A stretch of 64,000 nucleotides of DNA from Sphingomonas sp. Leaf33 (lineage in GTDB: Bacteria > Pseudomonadota > Alphaproteobacteria > Sphingomonadales > Sphingomonadaceae): the NCBI RefSeq assembly GCF_001421785.1, contig NZ_LMLB01000001.1:188793-252792 (forward strand), in the 5' to 3' direction. The notes beneath the pieces are model-generated. The model was not told the origin of the DNA, did no database searches, and saw only the letters and a list, made by a program, of their open reading frames with translations. This document shows positions 1 through 7,903 of this stretch, piece by piece (the stretch's first letter is position 1; every line of letters starts with the position of its first letter). A program made the position numbers and the translations under genes.

Positions 1-626
1 CCCGTGCCGGGGAGGAATTTATGGGGTGGCCAGGTCTTCAGCTCCATGGTCTTTTTGCCCTCGGCGATCTCCTGCATCGTCCGGCCGGTCTTCACGCTGG
101 TCAGCCCGGCCTCGACCAGTTCGTCCGCGCCGCCGGCATCGGCATCGTCGATCTTGCGGAGCAGCCAGTTCTCTCGGCGTTCCTTGCCCCGCGGTTTCAG
201 GCGGATGAGCAGCCATTCGCCGCGCATCCGTGTCCCCTGCAGGACGAAGTGCAAGTGGCCCTTGTCGAGATCCTTTGCGCTCTTGCCCGCGATCGGCGCC
301 CACAATCCGTCGTCCCACAGCATGACGGTGCCGCCGCCATATTCGCCTTGCGGAATCGTCCCCTCGAAATCGGCATAGGACAGCGGATGATCCTCGGTCC
401 GCACGGCCAAGCGCTTTTCCGCCGGATCGAGGCTCGGCCCGCGCGTCACCGCCCAGCTTTTGAGCACACCGTCGATCTCCAGCCGGAAGTCCCAGTGCAG
501 CCGCGTCGCGTCGTGCTTCTGGACCATGAAGCGGTGGCCGGTGCCCGGTGCGATCTCGCCCGCAGGCTCGGCGGTCTTCGCGAAGTTCCGCTTGGCGTTG
601 TAGGTTTCGAGCGGGTTTGTACCCAT
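1..626 (-). CDS. ligD: DNA ligase D, N-terminal part (cut by left edge)
   Basis: ATP-dependent ligase of bacterial non-homologous end joining, which processes and seals double-strand breaks held by Ku. Only the first 208 codons are inside the window and no stop is reached. The visible part is the 3'-phosphoesterase module: residues 38-50 carry the H-x5-H-x-D core (HDATRLHWDFRLE), followed by H80 and the QGEYGGG loop at 93-99, which match the metal and phosphate ligands of the family. The ligase and polymerase modules would lie beyond the edge, so full length and domain order cannot be checked. The ATG at 626 is the first start before the conserved block. The gene lies downstream of ku on the same strand, with a palindromic repeat (632-708) between them. 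Confidence 0.92.
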   Translation of the reverse strand, partial: MGTNPLETYNAKRNFAKTAEPAGEIAPGTGHRFMVQKHDATRLHWDFRLEIDGVLKSWAVTRGPSLDPAEKRLAVRTEDHPLSYADFEGTIPQGEYGGGTVMLWDDGLWAPIAGKSAKDLDKGHLHFVLQGTRMRGEWLLIRLKPRGKERRENWLLRKIDDADAGGADELVEAGLTSVKTGRTMQEIAEGKKTMELKTWPPHKFLPGT

Positions 627-631
627 CACCG

Positions 632-708
632 GTGCTCCCGCGAAGGCGGGAGCCTAGGGCGGCGAGCGCGACGCCCGTGGCTCTGGGCTCCCGCCTGCGC
701 GGGAGCAC
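632..708. repeat. Palindromic repeat, GCTCCCGC type (copy 1)
   Basis: Two inverted half-sites, GTGCTCCCGC..GCGGGAGCC (632-654) and GGCTCCCGCC..GGGAGCAC (686-708), face each other across about 30 bases. Each half is itself a small hairpin, and the whole could fold into one long stem. Related copies are at 30789-30815 and 36340-36418. This copy fills the gap between ku and ligD. Confidence 0.8.
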
Positions 709-716
709 GGGCGGGA

Positions 717-1598
717 TCAGGCACGCTTTTTCGCCGGGGTGCGCTTCGCCGGTGCCTTCTTGGTCGCAGCCTTGCGCGCGGGCGCTTTCTTAGCAGGAGC
801 CGCGGTTCCCTTCCCTTCCAGCGACTTCTTCAGCGCCGCCATCAGGTCGACGACATTGCCGCCCGACGGTCGCGCGCCGCCGTCCTTGTCCTCGATGATC
901 TTGCGACCCTTGGCTTTCTTCTTGCGCTCGATCAGATCCTTCAGTGCATCAACATAGCGGTCGTGGAAGCCCGCAGGATCGAACTTCGCGGTCTTCTTCT
1001 CGATCAGCGACGACGCCAGGTCGAGCAGATCGGCATCAGGCTTGTCGTCGGGGATGTCGCGGAAATAGCCCTGCGCCTTGTTGACCTCGTCGGCGTAGCG
1101 CAGCGTTTCGAGCACCATGCCGCGCCCGCACGGCTTCAGGCTGACGACATATTCGCGGCCGCGCATGGCGAGCTGGCCCAGCCCCACCTTGCGCGCCTTG
1201 CGCAGCGCCTCGCGCAGCACGATGAACGCCTCCTCGGCCAGGTCGTCGGCCGGCACGACGAAATACGGGCGTTCGTAATAGAGCACGTCGATCTCGTCGG
1301 CGTCGACGAACTGGGTCAGCTCCAGCGTCTTCTTCGATTCAAGCTTCACCGCGTCGATCTCGTCTTGGTCGAGCAGGACATATTCGTCCTTCGACAGCGC
1401 GAAGCCCTTCACGATCTCGTCGGTATCGACCGCGCCCAGGCCGGGGACGACCTTCTCGTACTTTACCCGCTTGCCGCTGGGTTCGTGGACCTGATGGAAC
1501 GCGATCTGCGCGCCCGATTTGGTCGCCGAATAGATCTCGACCGGGATCGACACGAGCGCGAGCCGGATCTGTCCCTGCCAATAGGCGCGTGCGGCCAT
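717..1598 (-). CDS. ku: Non-homologous end-joining protein Ku
   Basis: Bacterial Ku homodimer subunit that encircles broken DNA ends and recruits LigD, whose gene follows it. The 293-residue protein opens with the family's typical ARAYWQGQIRLALVSIPVEIY and carries the Ku-fold core (FVVPADDLAEEAF, LRYADEV) to about residue 235. The last 35 residues are a basic Lys/Ala/Pro tail with repeated PAKKAP-like units. Such tails bind DNA non-specifically in other bacterial Ku proteins, which is inferred here. The length is normal for the family. The start is the ATG at 1598, directly before the conserved N-terminus. Ku and ligD lie in the same direction 90 bases apart, probably one transcript. Confidence 0.96.
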   Translation of the reverse strand: MAARAYWQGQIRLALVSIPVEIYSATKSGAQIAFHQVHEPSGKRVKYEKVVPGLGAVDTDEIVKGFALSKDEYVLLDQDEIDAVKLESKKTLELTQFVDADEIDVLYYERPYFVVPADDLAEEAFIVLREALRKARKVGLGQLAMRGREYVVSLKPCGRGMVLETLRYADEVNKAQGYFRDIPDDKPDADLLDLASSLIEKKTAKFDPAGFHDRYVDALKDLIERKKKAKGRKIIEDKDGGARPSGGNVVDLMAALKKSLEGKGTAAPAKKAPARKAATKKAPAKRTPAKKRA

Positions 1599-1688
1599 CG
1601 AACCGTCCCCGTGTCGTTGCGAGGTCGATTCAATTGCCGGGCGTCGATTCGGGTTCCGTCGGAGCGAGCGCGGACTCGCTGCTCCAGA

Positions 1689-2789
1689 TCAACTCCCGGC
1701 GAGTTCGGCGCGACCGCCCAGCCAGACGTGGGTGCATAGCTGCGCCTCCGGCGTATCGATCGCCTCCAGCGCGGCTACCGTCACCCAGCCGTCGCGACGC
1801 AGCTTCGCGCCCTCTTGCGGATCGGTGCCGACGGGGAGGAACAGTCGCCGCCGTTCGGGCGTGCGGGCGAGACTCCCGAGTACGGGGTCGAGGAACAGCG
1901 ACATGCCGACCGCCGGTTCCTCGTGCCCATCGGCGTGGAGGATGACATAGGAGCCGCCACGCCCGATCTCGCGCAGCGCGCCGGCCGCGAAGATCGAGAA
2001 GCCGAACCAGCTCTGATATTCGAAGCCGTGGCGTTCGGTCGGGTCGAGCGTCAGCTGCGTGCCGGCCGGCAGCGCCGCCACGATCCGCTCCAGCCCGTCG
2101 ATCCGCCCGGCGAGCGCGCCGCCGGTGTCGTGCGCGCGGAGGCGAGCGATCGCGGCATCGAACGGCCCGGCGGCCTCGATCAGCGGCAGATACCTCGCAT
2201 CGATCGCGGCGACGCGGCCGGCGTCCTTGGCGTCCAGCGCATCGCGCAGCTCGGTCAGCCGCGCGTCCGGCCAGTTTTCGGCCAGCGTCGGGACGAGGTC
2301 GGGCAGGGTGAAGTCGACCGACACGCCGGTGATCCCGGCCTCGGCCAGCGCCTCGACCGCCACCGACACGACTTCGCGCGCCGCGGCCACCGAATCGAGG
2401 CCGATCAGCTCGATCCCCAACTGGCGCATCGCGCGCGCGGGGTTCAGGTCGCTGCCGCGCAGTTTCAGCACCGGGCCGACGTAGGAGAGCCTGAGCGGGC
2501 GCGGGTGGTGGCCCATGCGCGTCGCCGCGATCCGCCCGACCTGCGCGGTGATATCCGGCCGGATCGCCAGGTTGCGCTGCGAGACAGGATCGACGAACCG
2601 CACCGCGCCGTGCGCACCACCGGCCTTCAGGCGGGCGGAGAGCTCATCCTCGAACTCGGCGAGCGGCGGATCGACCTGCTCATAGCCATAGCCGCGCGCC
2701 ACATCGAGCACGCCGCGCTCGATCCGCGCGGCGATATCGGCGAGCGGCGGCAGGCGATCGTCGAACCCTTCGGGAAGGAGGCCGGTCAT
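1689..2789 (-). CDS. hisZ: ATP phosphoribosyltransferase regulatory subunit HisZ
   Basis: HisZ is a histidyl-tRNA-synthetase-like protein without synthetase activity that pairs with short-form HisG to control the first step of histidine synthesis. This 366-residue protein shows the class II synthetase fold motif LAIRPDITAQVGRIAATR near residue 75 and LSYVGPVLKLRG after it, but lacks the anticodon-binding domain of HisRS, as expected for HisZ. No hisG is in the window. It follows serA on the same strand, separated by a palindromic repeat at 2831-2926. The ATG at 2789 is immediately before the conserved region. Confidence 0.9.
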   Translation of the reverse strand: MTGLLPEGFDDRLPPLADIAARIERGVLDVARGYGYEQVDPPLAEFEDELSARLKAGGAHGAVRFVDPVSQRNLAIRPDITAQVGRIAATRMGHHPRPLRLSYVGPVLKLRGSDLNPARAMRQLGIELIGLDSVAAAREVVSVAVEALAEAGITGVSVDFTLPDLVPTLAENWPDARLTELRDALDAKDAGRVAAIDARYLPLIEAAGPFDAAIARLRAHDTGGALAGRIDGLERIVAALPAGTQLTLDPTERHGFEYQSWFGFSIFAAGALREIGRGGSYVILHADGHEEPAVGMSLFLDPVLGSLARTPERRRLFLPVGTDPQEGAKLRRDGWVTVAALEAIDTPEAQLCTHVWLGGRAELAGS

Positions 2790-2830
2790 GCGAGCTTGAG
2801 AGCGAAAAAGGACATGCCGCGCCCCATATC

Positions 2831-2926
2831 CGTTCGCCCTGAGCTTGTCGAAGGGCCGTTCTTCGATCCGCGTGCGCGTCGCTTGCGGCTAAAAGAACGG
2901 TGCTTCGACAGGCTCAGCACGAACGG
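2831..2926. repeat. GAGCTTGTCGAAG palindromic repeat (copy 1)
   Basis: Two arms, GTTCGCCCTGAGCTTGTCGA (from 2832) and its inverted partner ending at 2926, enclose a variable centre. The arms can pair into a long stem and contain the CTGAGCTTGTCGAAG core. Other copies are at 4533-4620, 14859-14944 and 21385-21480, with a half copy at 28030-28057. All are intergenic. Confidence 0.85.
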
Positions 2927-2934
2927 TGTGTGGG

Positions 2935-4512
2935 TCAGAACGACAGCGCCATCGCGGTCTTCACGCCGCCCAGCGCCTTCACCTTGGCCAGCAGGTCCGG
3001 CGTCACCGCGTCATCGACGCTTAGCAGCAGGATCGCTTCGCCACCCGCCTCGCGACGGCCGAGGTGGAAGGTGCCGATGTTGACGCCCGATTCGCCGAGC
3101 AGCGAGCCCAGGCGGCCGATGAAGCCCGGCGCGTCCTCGTTCACCACGTAGAGCATATGGCCGGCCAGATCGGCCTCGACCTTGATGCCGAACAGCTCGA
3201 CCAGGCGGGGTGCGCGGTTGCCGAACAGGGTGCCGGCGACCGAGCGTTCGCCCGCATCGGTCTTCACCGACACGCGCAGCAGCGTGTGGTAATCGCCTTC
3301 GCGCTCGGTGCGGACCTCGCGTACTTCGATGCCGCGTTCCTTCGCCAGGAAGGGTGCGTTGACCATGTTCACCGTGTCGGTCTGCGTGCGCAGGAACCCG
3401 GCGAGCACGGCCGAGACGATTGGCTTCTGGTTGACCTCGGCCGCGGCGCCCTCGCTGTGGATCGAGATGCGCGGGGTCGCGCCGGTCGAGAGCTGGCCCA
3501 CCAACGAGCCGAGCTTTTCAGCGAGTGCCATGTACGGCTTCACCCGCGGCGCTTCCTCGGCCGAGATCGACGGCGAGTTGAGGGCGTTGGTGACGCCGCC
3601 GGTCATCAGGAAGTCGGCCATCTGCTCGGCGACCTGGATCGCGACGTTGACCTGCGCTTCGCTGGTCGAGGCGCCCAGATGCGGCGTCGCCACGAAGTTC
3701 GGCGTGCCGAACAGCGCGTGTTCCTTGGCCGGTTCGGTCACGAACACGTCGAGCGCTGCGCCGGCGATATGGCCCGAATCAAGCAGAGCTTTGAGCGCAG
3801 CTTCGTCGATCAGCCCGCCGCGCGCGCAGTTGATGATGCGCACGCCCTTCTTGGTCTTGGCGAGGTTTTCGGCCGACAGGATGTTGCGGGTCTGGTCGGT
3901 CAGCGGCGTGTGCAGCGTGATGAAGTCGGCGCGCGCGAGCAGCTGGTCGAGCTCGACCTTCTCGACGCCCAGTTCGACGGCGCGTTCGGGCGACAGGAAC
4001 GGATCGAAGGCGATGACCTTCATCCTGAGGCCCAGCGCGCGGTCGGCGACGATCGAGCCGATGTTGCCCGCACCGATCAGGCCCAGCGTCTTGCCTGTGA
4101 CTTCGACGCCCATGAAGCCGTTCTTCGGCCATGTCCCCGCCTGCGTCTGCGCGTTGGCTTCGGGCAACTGGCGGGCAAGCGCGAACATCAGCGCGATCGC
4201 GTGTTCGGCAGTGGTGATCGAGTTGCCGAACGGTGTGTTCATCACGACCACGCCCTTCGCCGAGGCGGCGGGGATATCGACGTTGTCGACACCGATGCCG
4301 GCGCGGCCGACGACCCTCAGATTGGGCGCGGCGTCGAGGATCGCCTTCGTCACCTTGGTCGAGCTGCGGATGGCGAGGCCGTCATAGTCGCCGATGATGG
4401 CGATCAGCTCCTCGGGCGTCTTGCCGGTGATCTCGTCGACCTCCAGCCCGCGCTCCCGGAAGATCTGCGCGGCTTTGGGGTCCATTTTGTCGCTGATGAG
4501 GACTTTGGGCAT
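2935..4512 (-). CDS. serA: D-3-phosphoglycerate dehydrogenase
   Basis: Oxidises 3-phosphoglycerate to 3-phosphohydroxypyruvate, the entry to serine synthesis. The 525 residues match the long (type 1) form: a substrate/NAD-binding catalytic core with the Rossmann motif GLIGAGNIG at 144-152, the catalytic Arg in INCARGGLID (about 235) and His in ATPHLGAS (about 282), then an intervening ASB-like domain (about 320-450) and a C-terminal ACT domain (about 452-525). The ACT domain suggests serine feedback, which is inferred. It lies just downstream of serC, the next enzyme of the pathway. The repeat at 4533-4620 lies between them. Confidence 0.97.
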   Translation of the reverse strand: MPKVLISDKMDPKAAQIFRERGLEVDEITGKTPEELIAIIGDYDGLAIRSSTKVTKAILDAAPNLRVVGRAGIGVDNVDIPAASAKGVVVMNTPFGNSITTAEHAIALMFALARQLPEANAQTQAGTWPKNGFMGVEVTGKTLGLIGAGNIGSIVADRALGLRMKVIAFDPFLSPERAVELGVEKVELDQLLARADFITLHTPLTDQTRNILSAENLAKTKKGVRIINCARGGLIDEAALKALLDSGHIAGAALDVFVTEPAKEHALFGTPNFVATPHLGASTSEAQVNVAIQVAEQMADFLMTGGVTNALNSPSISAEEAPRVKPYMALAEKLGSLVGQLSTGATPRISIHSEGAAAEVNQKPIVSAVLAGFLRTQTDTVNMVNAPFLAKERGIEVREVRTEREGDYHTLLRVSVKTDAGERSVAGTLFGNRAPRLVELFGIKVEADLAGHMLYVVNEDAPGFIGRLGSLLGESGVNIGTFHLGRREAGGEAILLLSVDDAVTPDLLAKVKALGGVKTAMALSF

Positions 4513-4532
4513 GAGTTCGGCGTCCTAAAGAA

Positions 4533-4620
4533 ACCGTTCGGGCTGAGCTTGTCGAAGCCCTGCCCTTCTTTGAACGGTTGAGAAGAAGTACGGCCCTTCG
4601 ACAAGCTCAGGGCGAACGGC
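4533..4620. repeat. GAGCTTGTCGAAG palindromic repeat (copy 2)
   Basis: Inverted arms at 4534-4570 and 4583-4620 share the GCTTGTCGAAG core of the family and can pair into a long hairpin. The copy lies between serC and serA on the likely shared transcript, so it could change the relative level of serA message. That effect is inference. Confidence 0.85.
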
Positions 4621-4630
4621 AGGGGTGGGG

Positions 4631-5761
4631 TCAGCCGGCCTTCGCGACTTCGTAGGCCCAGTCGAGCCATGGGCCGAGCGCCACGATATCGGCGGTGTCG
4701 ACGGTCGCGCCGCACCAGATTCGCAAACCCGGCGGCGCGTCGCGATAGCCGGCGACGTCATAGGCCGCACCGGCCTTTTCGAGCGCACCGGCCATCGTCT
4801 TGATGAACGCCTCGTCGGCACCGGCGACGGTCAGGCACACGCTGGTCTTCGACCGCGAAGCCGCGTCTTGCGCCAGGTGGCCGAGCCAGTCGCGTTCGGC
4901 GACGATCCGGTCGAGCGCTGCCGCGTTCGCGTCCGAGCGCGCGATCAGCCCGCCCTCGCCCAGCGACTTCGCCCATTCCAGGCTGGCGATACAGTCCTCG
5001 ACCGCCAGCATCGACGGCGTGTTGATCGTCTCGCCCTTGAACACGCCTTCGGCCAGCTTGCCCTTGGAGACGAGGCGGAAGACCTTCGGAAGCGGCCAGG
5101 CGGGGGTGTAGCTCTCCAGCCGCTCGACCGCGCGCGGGCCAAGGATCAGGACACCGTGGCCGCCTTCGCCGCCCAGCACCTTCTGCCAGCTGAAGGTCGC
5201 GACATCGATCTTGTCCCACGGCAGGTCGTAGGCGAAAACCGCGCTGGTCGCGTCGGCGAACGAGAGGCCTTCGCGGTCGTCGGCGATCCAGTCGCCGTTC
5301 GGCACGCGCACGCCGCTGGTGGTGCCGTTCCAGGTGAAAAGCACGTCGGTCGCCCAGTCGACCGCGGCCAGGTCCGGCAGCTGGCCGTAATCGGCGCGCA
5401 GGACGGTCGGATCGAGCTTCAGCTGCTTGACCGCATCGGTGACCCAGCCTTCACCGAAGCTTTCCCACGCCAGCGTCGTGACGGGCCGCGCGCCCAGCAT
5501 CGTCCACATCGCCATTTCGAACGCGCCGGTGTCGCTGCCCGGAACGATACCGATGCGGTGCGTGTCGGGCAGGCGCAGCAGCTCGCGCATCAGGTCGATG
5601 CAATATTGCAAGCGCGCCTTGCCGATCTTGGACCGGTGCGAGCGGCCGAGCGATTCGGTGGCGAGGTTTTCAGCGGCCCAGCCCGGCGGCTTCGCGCAGG
5701 GGCCGGAGGAAAAATACGGACGCGCCGGCTTTGCCGCAGGCGCGAGGGGGAGTTCAGTCAT
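4631..5761 (-). CDS. serC: Phosphoserine aminotransferase
   Basis: PLP enzyme converting 3-phosphohydroxypyruvate and glutamate to phosphoserine, the second step of serine synthesis. The 376-residue protein is the alphaproteobacterial type: SSGPCAKPPGW near residue 18, and the PLP lysine K194 in TFSWQKVLGGEGGHG. The start is the ATG at 5761. Its ribosome-binding site AAGGAG lies inside a small hairpin in the leader (see 5762-5815), so initiation may be regulated. It is the first gene of a serC-serA unit and is divergent from the extensin-like lipoprotein gene. Confidence 0.96.
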   Translation of the reverse strand: MTELPLAPAAKPARPYFSSGPCAKPPGWAAENLATESLGRSHRSKIGKARLQYCIDLMRELLRLPDTHRIGIVPGSDTGAFEMAMWTMLGARPVTTLAWESFGEGWVTDAVKQLKLDPTVLRADYGQLPDLAAVDWATDVLFTWNGTTSGVRVPNGDWIADDREGLSFADATSAVFAYDLPWDKIDVATFSWQKVLGGEGGHGVLILGPRAVERLESYTPAWPLPKVFRLVSKGKLAEGVFKGETINTPSMLAVEDCIASLEWAKSLGEGGLIARSDANAAALDRIVAERDWLGHLAQDAASRSKTSVCLTVAGADEAFIKTMAGALEKAGAAYDVAGYRDAPPGLRIWCGATVDTADIVALGPWLDWAYEVAKAG

Positions 5762-5815
5762 GTCAGTCTCTCCTTGCAGAGAGCACGCGCGGCGTTGGGA
5801 CCGCGTGGCCCGTCG
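5762..5815 (-). promoter_or_regulatory. Structured serC leader, possible serC-motif RNA
   Basis: Read on the minus strand, the leader holds two hairpins. The first pairs GGGCC with GGTCC around ACGC. The second, at 5783-5768, pairs CTCTCT with GGAGAG around a GCAA tetraloop and includes the AAGGAG ribosome-binding site, six bases before the serC ATG. An RNA motif upstream of serC with a hairpin over the Shine-Dalgarno site is known in Alphaproteobacteria (the serC motif, a candidate riboswitch). Assignment to that family is from memory and needs a covariance search. Confidence 0.5.
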
Positions 5816-5840
5816 ACGGCCCTAACGCTGCGAGAGGGCC

Positions 5841-5846
5841 TGTCAA
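5841..5846 (-). promoter_or_regulatory. Candidate -35 box for serC
   Basis: A perfect TTGACA on the minus strand. With 16-17 bases of spacing the -10 would fall at about 5819-5824 (TAGGGC), which is a weak match. Transcription would then begin just before the two-hairpin leader. Confidence 0.35.
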
Positions 5847-5925
5847 ACGTAACATCGGATACGGTTGCGTCGGGGCGGTTGCGTCGTGCGACGAAGCCCG
5901 CGTGACAAACCCGCCCGGCGCGGGG

Positions 5926-6591
5926 ATGATCGCGCCTGTGTTCCGCCATGCCGCGCCTGCCCTCGCCCTGCTGCTGGCCGCTTGCGGAGGCGGTCGCCCG
6001 GAACAGCCGTCGCGCCCGACCGGTGCGCCGCCGGTCACGCTGAACCAGCCGCCGAGCCGCGCGACGCAGCAATGTTTCGCCGATCTGACGCGCGAGGATG
6101 TCCGCTACTCGCCGCTCCCGGATCGCGATTTCGGCGGCGGGTGCCTGCTCGTCGGTACGGTGCAGTTGCTCGATTACGGCGTGCCGACGACCAACCTGAA
6201 GGCGATGGGGTGCCCGCTGGCCCGCACCTTTACCGCCTGGGTCCGCAACGGCGTGGTGCCCGCGGGCCGCGAGATCCTGGGCAGCGAGGTGCGCAAGGTT
6301 GAGACGTTCGGGACCTTTGCCTGCCGCAACCGCATCGGCACCGCGACCGCGCGCCTCTCCGAACACGCCACCGGCAACGCGGTCGATATCGCCGCCTTCG
6401 TGCTGGCCGATGGACGCCGCATCACGATCGAGCGCGACTGGCGGACGGCGGACCCGGACGTGCAGCAGTTCCTGGCCACCATCCGCCAGTCGGCCTGCCG
6501 CCGGTTCCGGACCGTCCTGTCGCCCGACTATAACGCGGCGCATTACAACCATCTGCACCTCGATCTCGGCGGCGCTGCATTGTGCCGGTAA
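5926..6591 (+). CDS. Extensin-like family lipoprotein
   Basis: A 221-residue envelope protein with a lipoprotein signal (LALLLAAC, lipid-attached C20) and an extensin-like C-terminal domain of the kind found in many Alphaproteobacteria. That domain is related to M15/VanY-type peptidases: SEHATGNAVDIAAF supplies a His and Asp, and HYNHLHLDLG near the C-terminus supplies further histidines. A role in peptidoglycan cleavage is inferred from these residues. The ATG at 5926 is preferred over a GTG at 5902 because it gives a clean signal peptide. It is divergent from serC. Confidence 0.85.
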   Translation: MIAPVFRHAAPALALLLAACGGGRPEQPSRPTGAPPVTLNQPPSRATQQCFADLTREDVRYSPLPDRDFGGGCLLVGTVQLLDYGVPTTNLKAMGCPLARTFTAWVRNGVVPAGREILGSEVRKVETFGTFACRNRIGTATARLSEHATGNAVDIAAFVLADGRRITIERDWRTADPDVQQFLATIRQSACRRFRTVLSPDYNAAHYNHLHLDLGGAALCR

Positions 6592-6616
6592 CGAAACGCG
6601 CGTAGTCCCTCAAAAA

Positions 6617-7492
6617 ATGACAGATACCAAAGTGCCAGAACGCGTCTTTCCGCGCGCGAAACAGGATGCCGAGACTGCCAAGCAGGGCGTAACCACTCCC
6701 CAGACCGCGCATCCTTCCTACAAGCTCGCCTTCCAGGACATGGACTTCCTGCTGCGCGAGGACCTGCGGCCGGTTCGCTTCCAGCTCGAGCTGCTGAAGC
6801 CCGAACTGATCCTGGCGGAAGCCAAGATCGGCTCGACCTTCGTCTTCTACGGCTCGGCACGCATCCCCGAGCCCGAAAAGGCCAGAGCGCTGCTCGACGC
6901 CGCGCCCGCAGACGGTCCCGCGCGCAAGATCGCCGAGAAGCTGGTCGAGAAGTCGAAATATTACGACGTCGCGCGCGAGCTGGCGCAGAAGGTCAGCAAC
7001 TTCCCCGTGGACGAATCGGGCATGCGCCACTTCGTCGTCTGCTCGGGCGGCGGCCCGTCGATCATGGAAGCGGCCAACCGCGGCGCGCTGGACGTCGGCG
7101 CCGAATCGATCGCGCTGAACATCGTCCTGCCGCACGAACAGGCGCCGAACCCGTACGTCACGCCTGCGCTGTCGATGCAGTTCCACTATTTCGCGCTCAG
7201 GAAGATGCACTTCCTGCTCCACGCCCGCGCGCTCGCCGCCTTCCCCGGCGGGTTCGGGACGTTCGACGAATTGTTCGAGCTGCTGACGCTGATCCAGACC
7301 GGCAAGATCAAGCCGATGCCGATCCTGCTGTACGGCCGCGCCTTCTGGGAACGCGTCGTCAACTTCCCCGCGCTGGTGGAAGAGGGCGTGATTTCCGAAA
7401 AGGACCTGTCGCTGTTCACCTATTGCGAGACGGCGGAGGACGGCTGGGAGGTCGTGCGCAAGCATTACGCGGACCACGACCCGACGTTGTAG
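6617..7492 (+). CDS. LOG family protein (TIGR00730-type)
   Basis: Member of the LOG (lysine-decarboxylase-like) family, whose characterised members release cytokinin-type bases from nucleoside monophosphates. The 291 residues include the family signature PGGFGTFDE at 210-218 and the upstream VVCSGGGPSIMEAANRGA nucleotide loop. The first 70 residues are an extension over the short 190-residue LOG proteins and resemble the longer proteobacterial forms. Substrate in this organism is unknown. The ATG at 6617 lies 26 bases after the extensin-like gene, so the two may be co-transcribed. Confidence 0.88.
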   Translation: MTDTKVPERVFPRAKQDAETAKQGVTTPQTAHPSYKLAFQDMDFLLREDLRPVRFQLELLKPELILAEAKIGSTFVFYGSARIPEPEKARALLDAAPADGPARKIAEKLVEKSKYYDVARELAQKVSNFPVDESGMRHFVVCSGGGPSIMEAANRGALDVGAESIALNIVLPHEQAPNPYVTPALSMQFHYFALRKMHFLLHARALAAFPGGFGTFDELFELLTLIQTGKIKPMPILLYGRAFWERVVNFPALVEEGVISEKDLSLFTYCETAEDGWEVVRKHYADHDPTL

Positions 7493-7502
7493 GCGCGGGC
7501 GC

Positions 7503-7589
7503 CCGTCGGGTTTGCGCAAGCAAACCCGCGGACTCGCCACGTCGGGCAGCGGTGCCGGCACAGCCGGCTCCGTCTGACGGCGTGGCGGC
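7503..7589 (+). repeat. Two-hairpin modular repeat, family 1 copy 1
   Basis: Hairpin 1 is GGGTTTGC-GCAA-GCAAACCC (7508-7527) with a GNRA tetraloop. A fixed linker (GCGGACTCGCCACG, then GGGCAGCGG) leads to hairpin 2, GCCGGC-ACA-GCCGGC, followed by CCGTCTGACGGCG. Compared with the copy at 7811-7897 the linkers are nearly identical, while stem bases differ by paired changes. Confidence 0.8.
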
Positions 7590-7762
7590 CCCCGAAGGTC
7601 ACACCAGGGTCACACTATGGGCGTGGTTTCTCGTGCGCCTCTCCGGTGGCGCGAACCAAAATCCCGACGATGCCAAAGAGCGCGATTCGCTGCGGAGCGT
7701 AGCGCGCGATTTCCAACTTTACTTGAAGAATCGGACGCCCCCGACGCCGCAGGCGTTCAGGC

Positions 7763-7791
7763 AAAAAAAACGCCGCGGGGGTGCCGCGGCG
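7763..7791 (-). terminator. Rho-independent terminator of the cytochrome c gene
   Basis: A perfect 8-bp stem, CGCCGCGG (7771-7778) with CCGCGGCG (7784-7791), is followed on the minus strand by eight T residues (7770-7763). It lies about 110 bases past the cytochrome c stop codon. Confidence 0.85.
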
Positions 7792-7810
7792 TGTCGGTTC
7801 TTCCAAGTCC

Positions 7811-7897
7811 TCCCGCCACGTCGTCAGACGGGACGGCTGCGCCGCCCCGCTGTCCGTCGTGGCGAGTCCGCGGATTTGCTTGCGCAAATCCGACGGC
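7811..7897 (-). repeat. Two-hairpin modular repeat, family 1 copy 2
   Basis: Inverted relative to the copy at 7503-7589. On the minus strand hairpin 1 is GGATTTGC-GCAA-GCAAATCC, so a G-C pair of copy 1 has become an A-T pair. Hairpin 2 is GGCGGC-GCA-GCCGTC. The GCGGACTCGCCACG linker and CGTCTGACG tail are kept. Confidence 0.8.
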
Positions 7898-7903
7898 CGC
7901 CCA

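Larger units (their letters stand above)
7493..7903. other. Gene-free 411-bp stretch built of inverted repeats
   Basis: No plausible gene is seen here. The stretch holds two copies of an about 87-bp hairpin repeat in opposite orientation (7503-7589 and 7811-7897), and between them a terminator-like hairpin for the leftward cytochrome c gene (7763-7791). The remaining bases (7590-7760) show no further motif. Confidence 0.75.

Noticed and set aside
21..1739. Long open frame on the plus strand opposite ligD and ku
   Set aside because: High GC makes stop-poor antisense frames. The composition is Arg/Gly/Asp-rich without domain signals, and the opposite strand encodes clear LigD and Ku.
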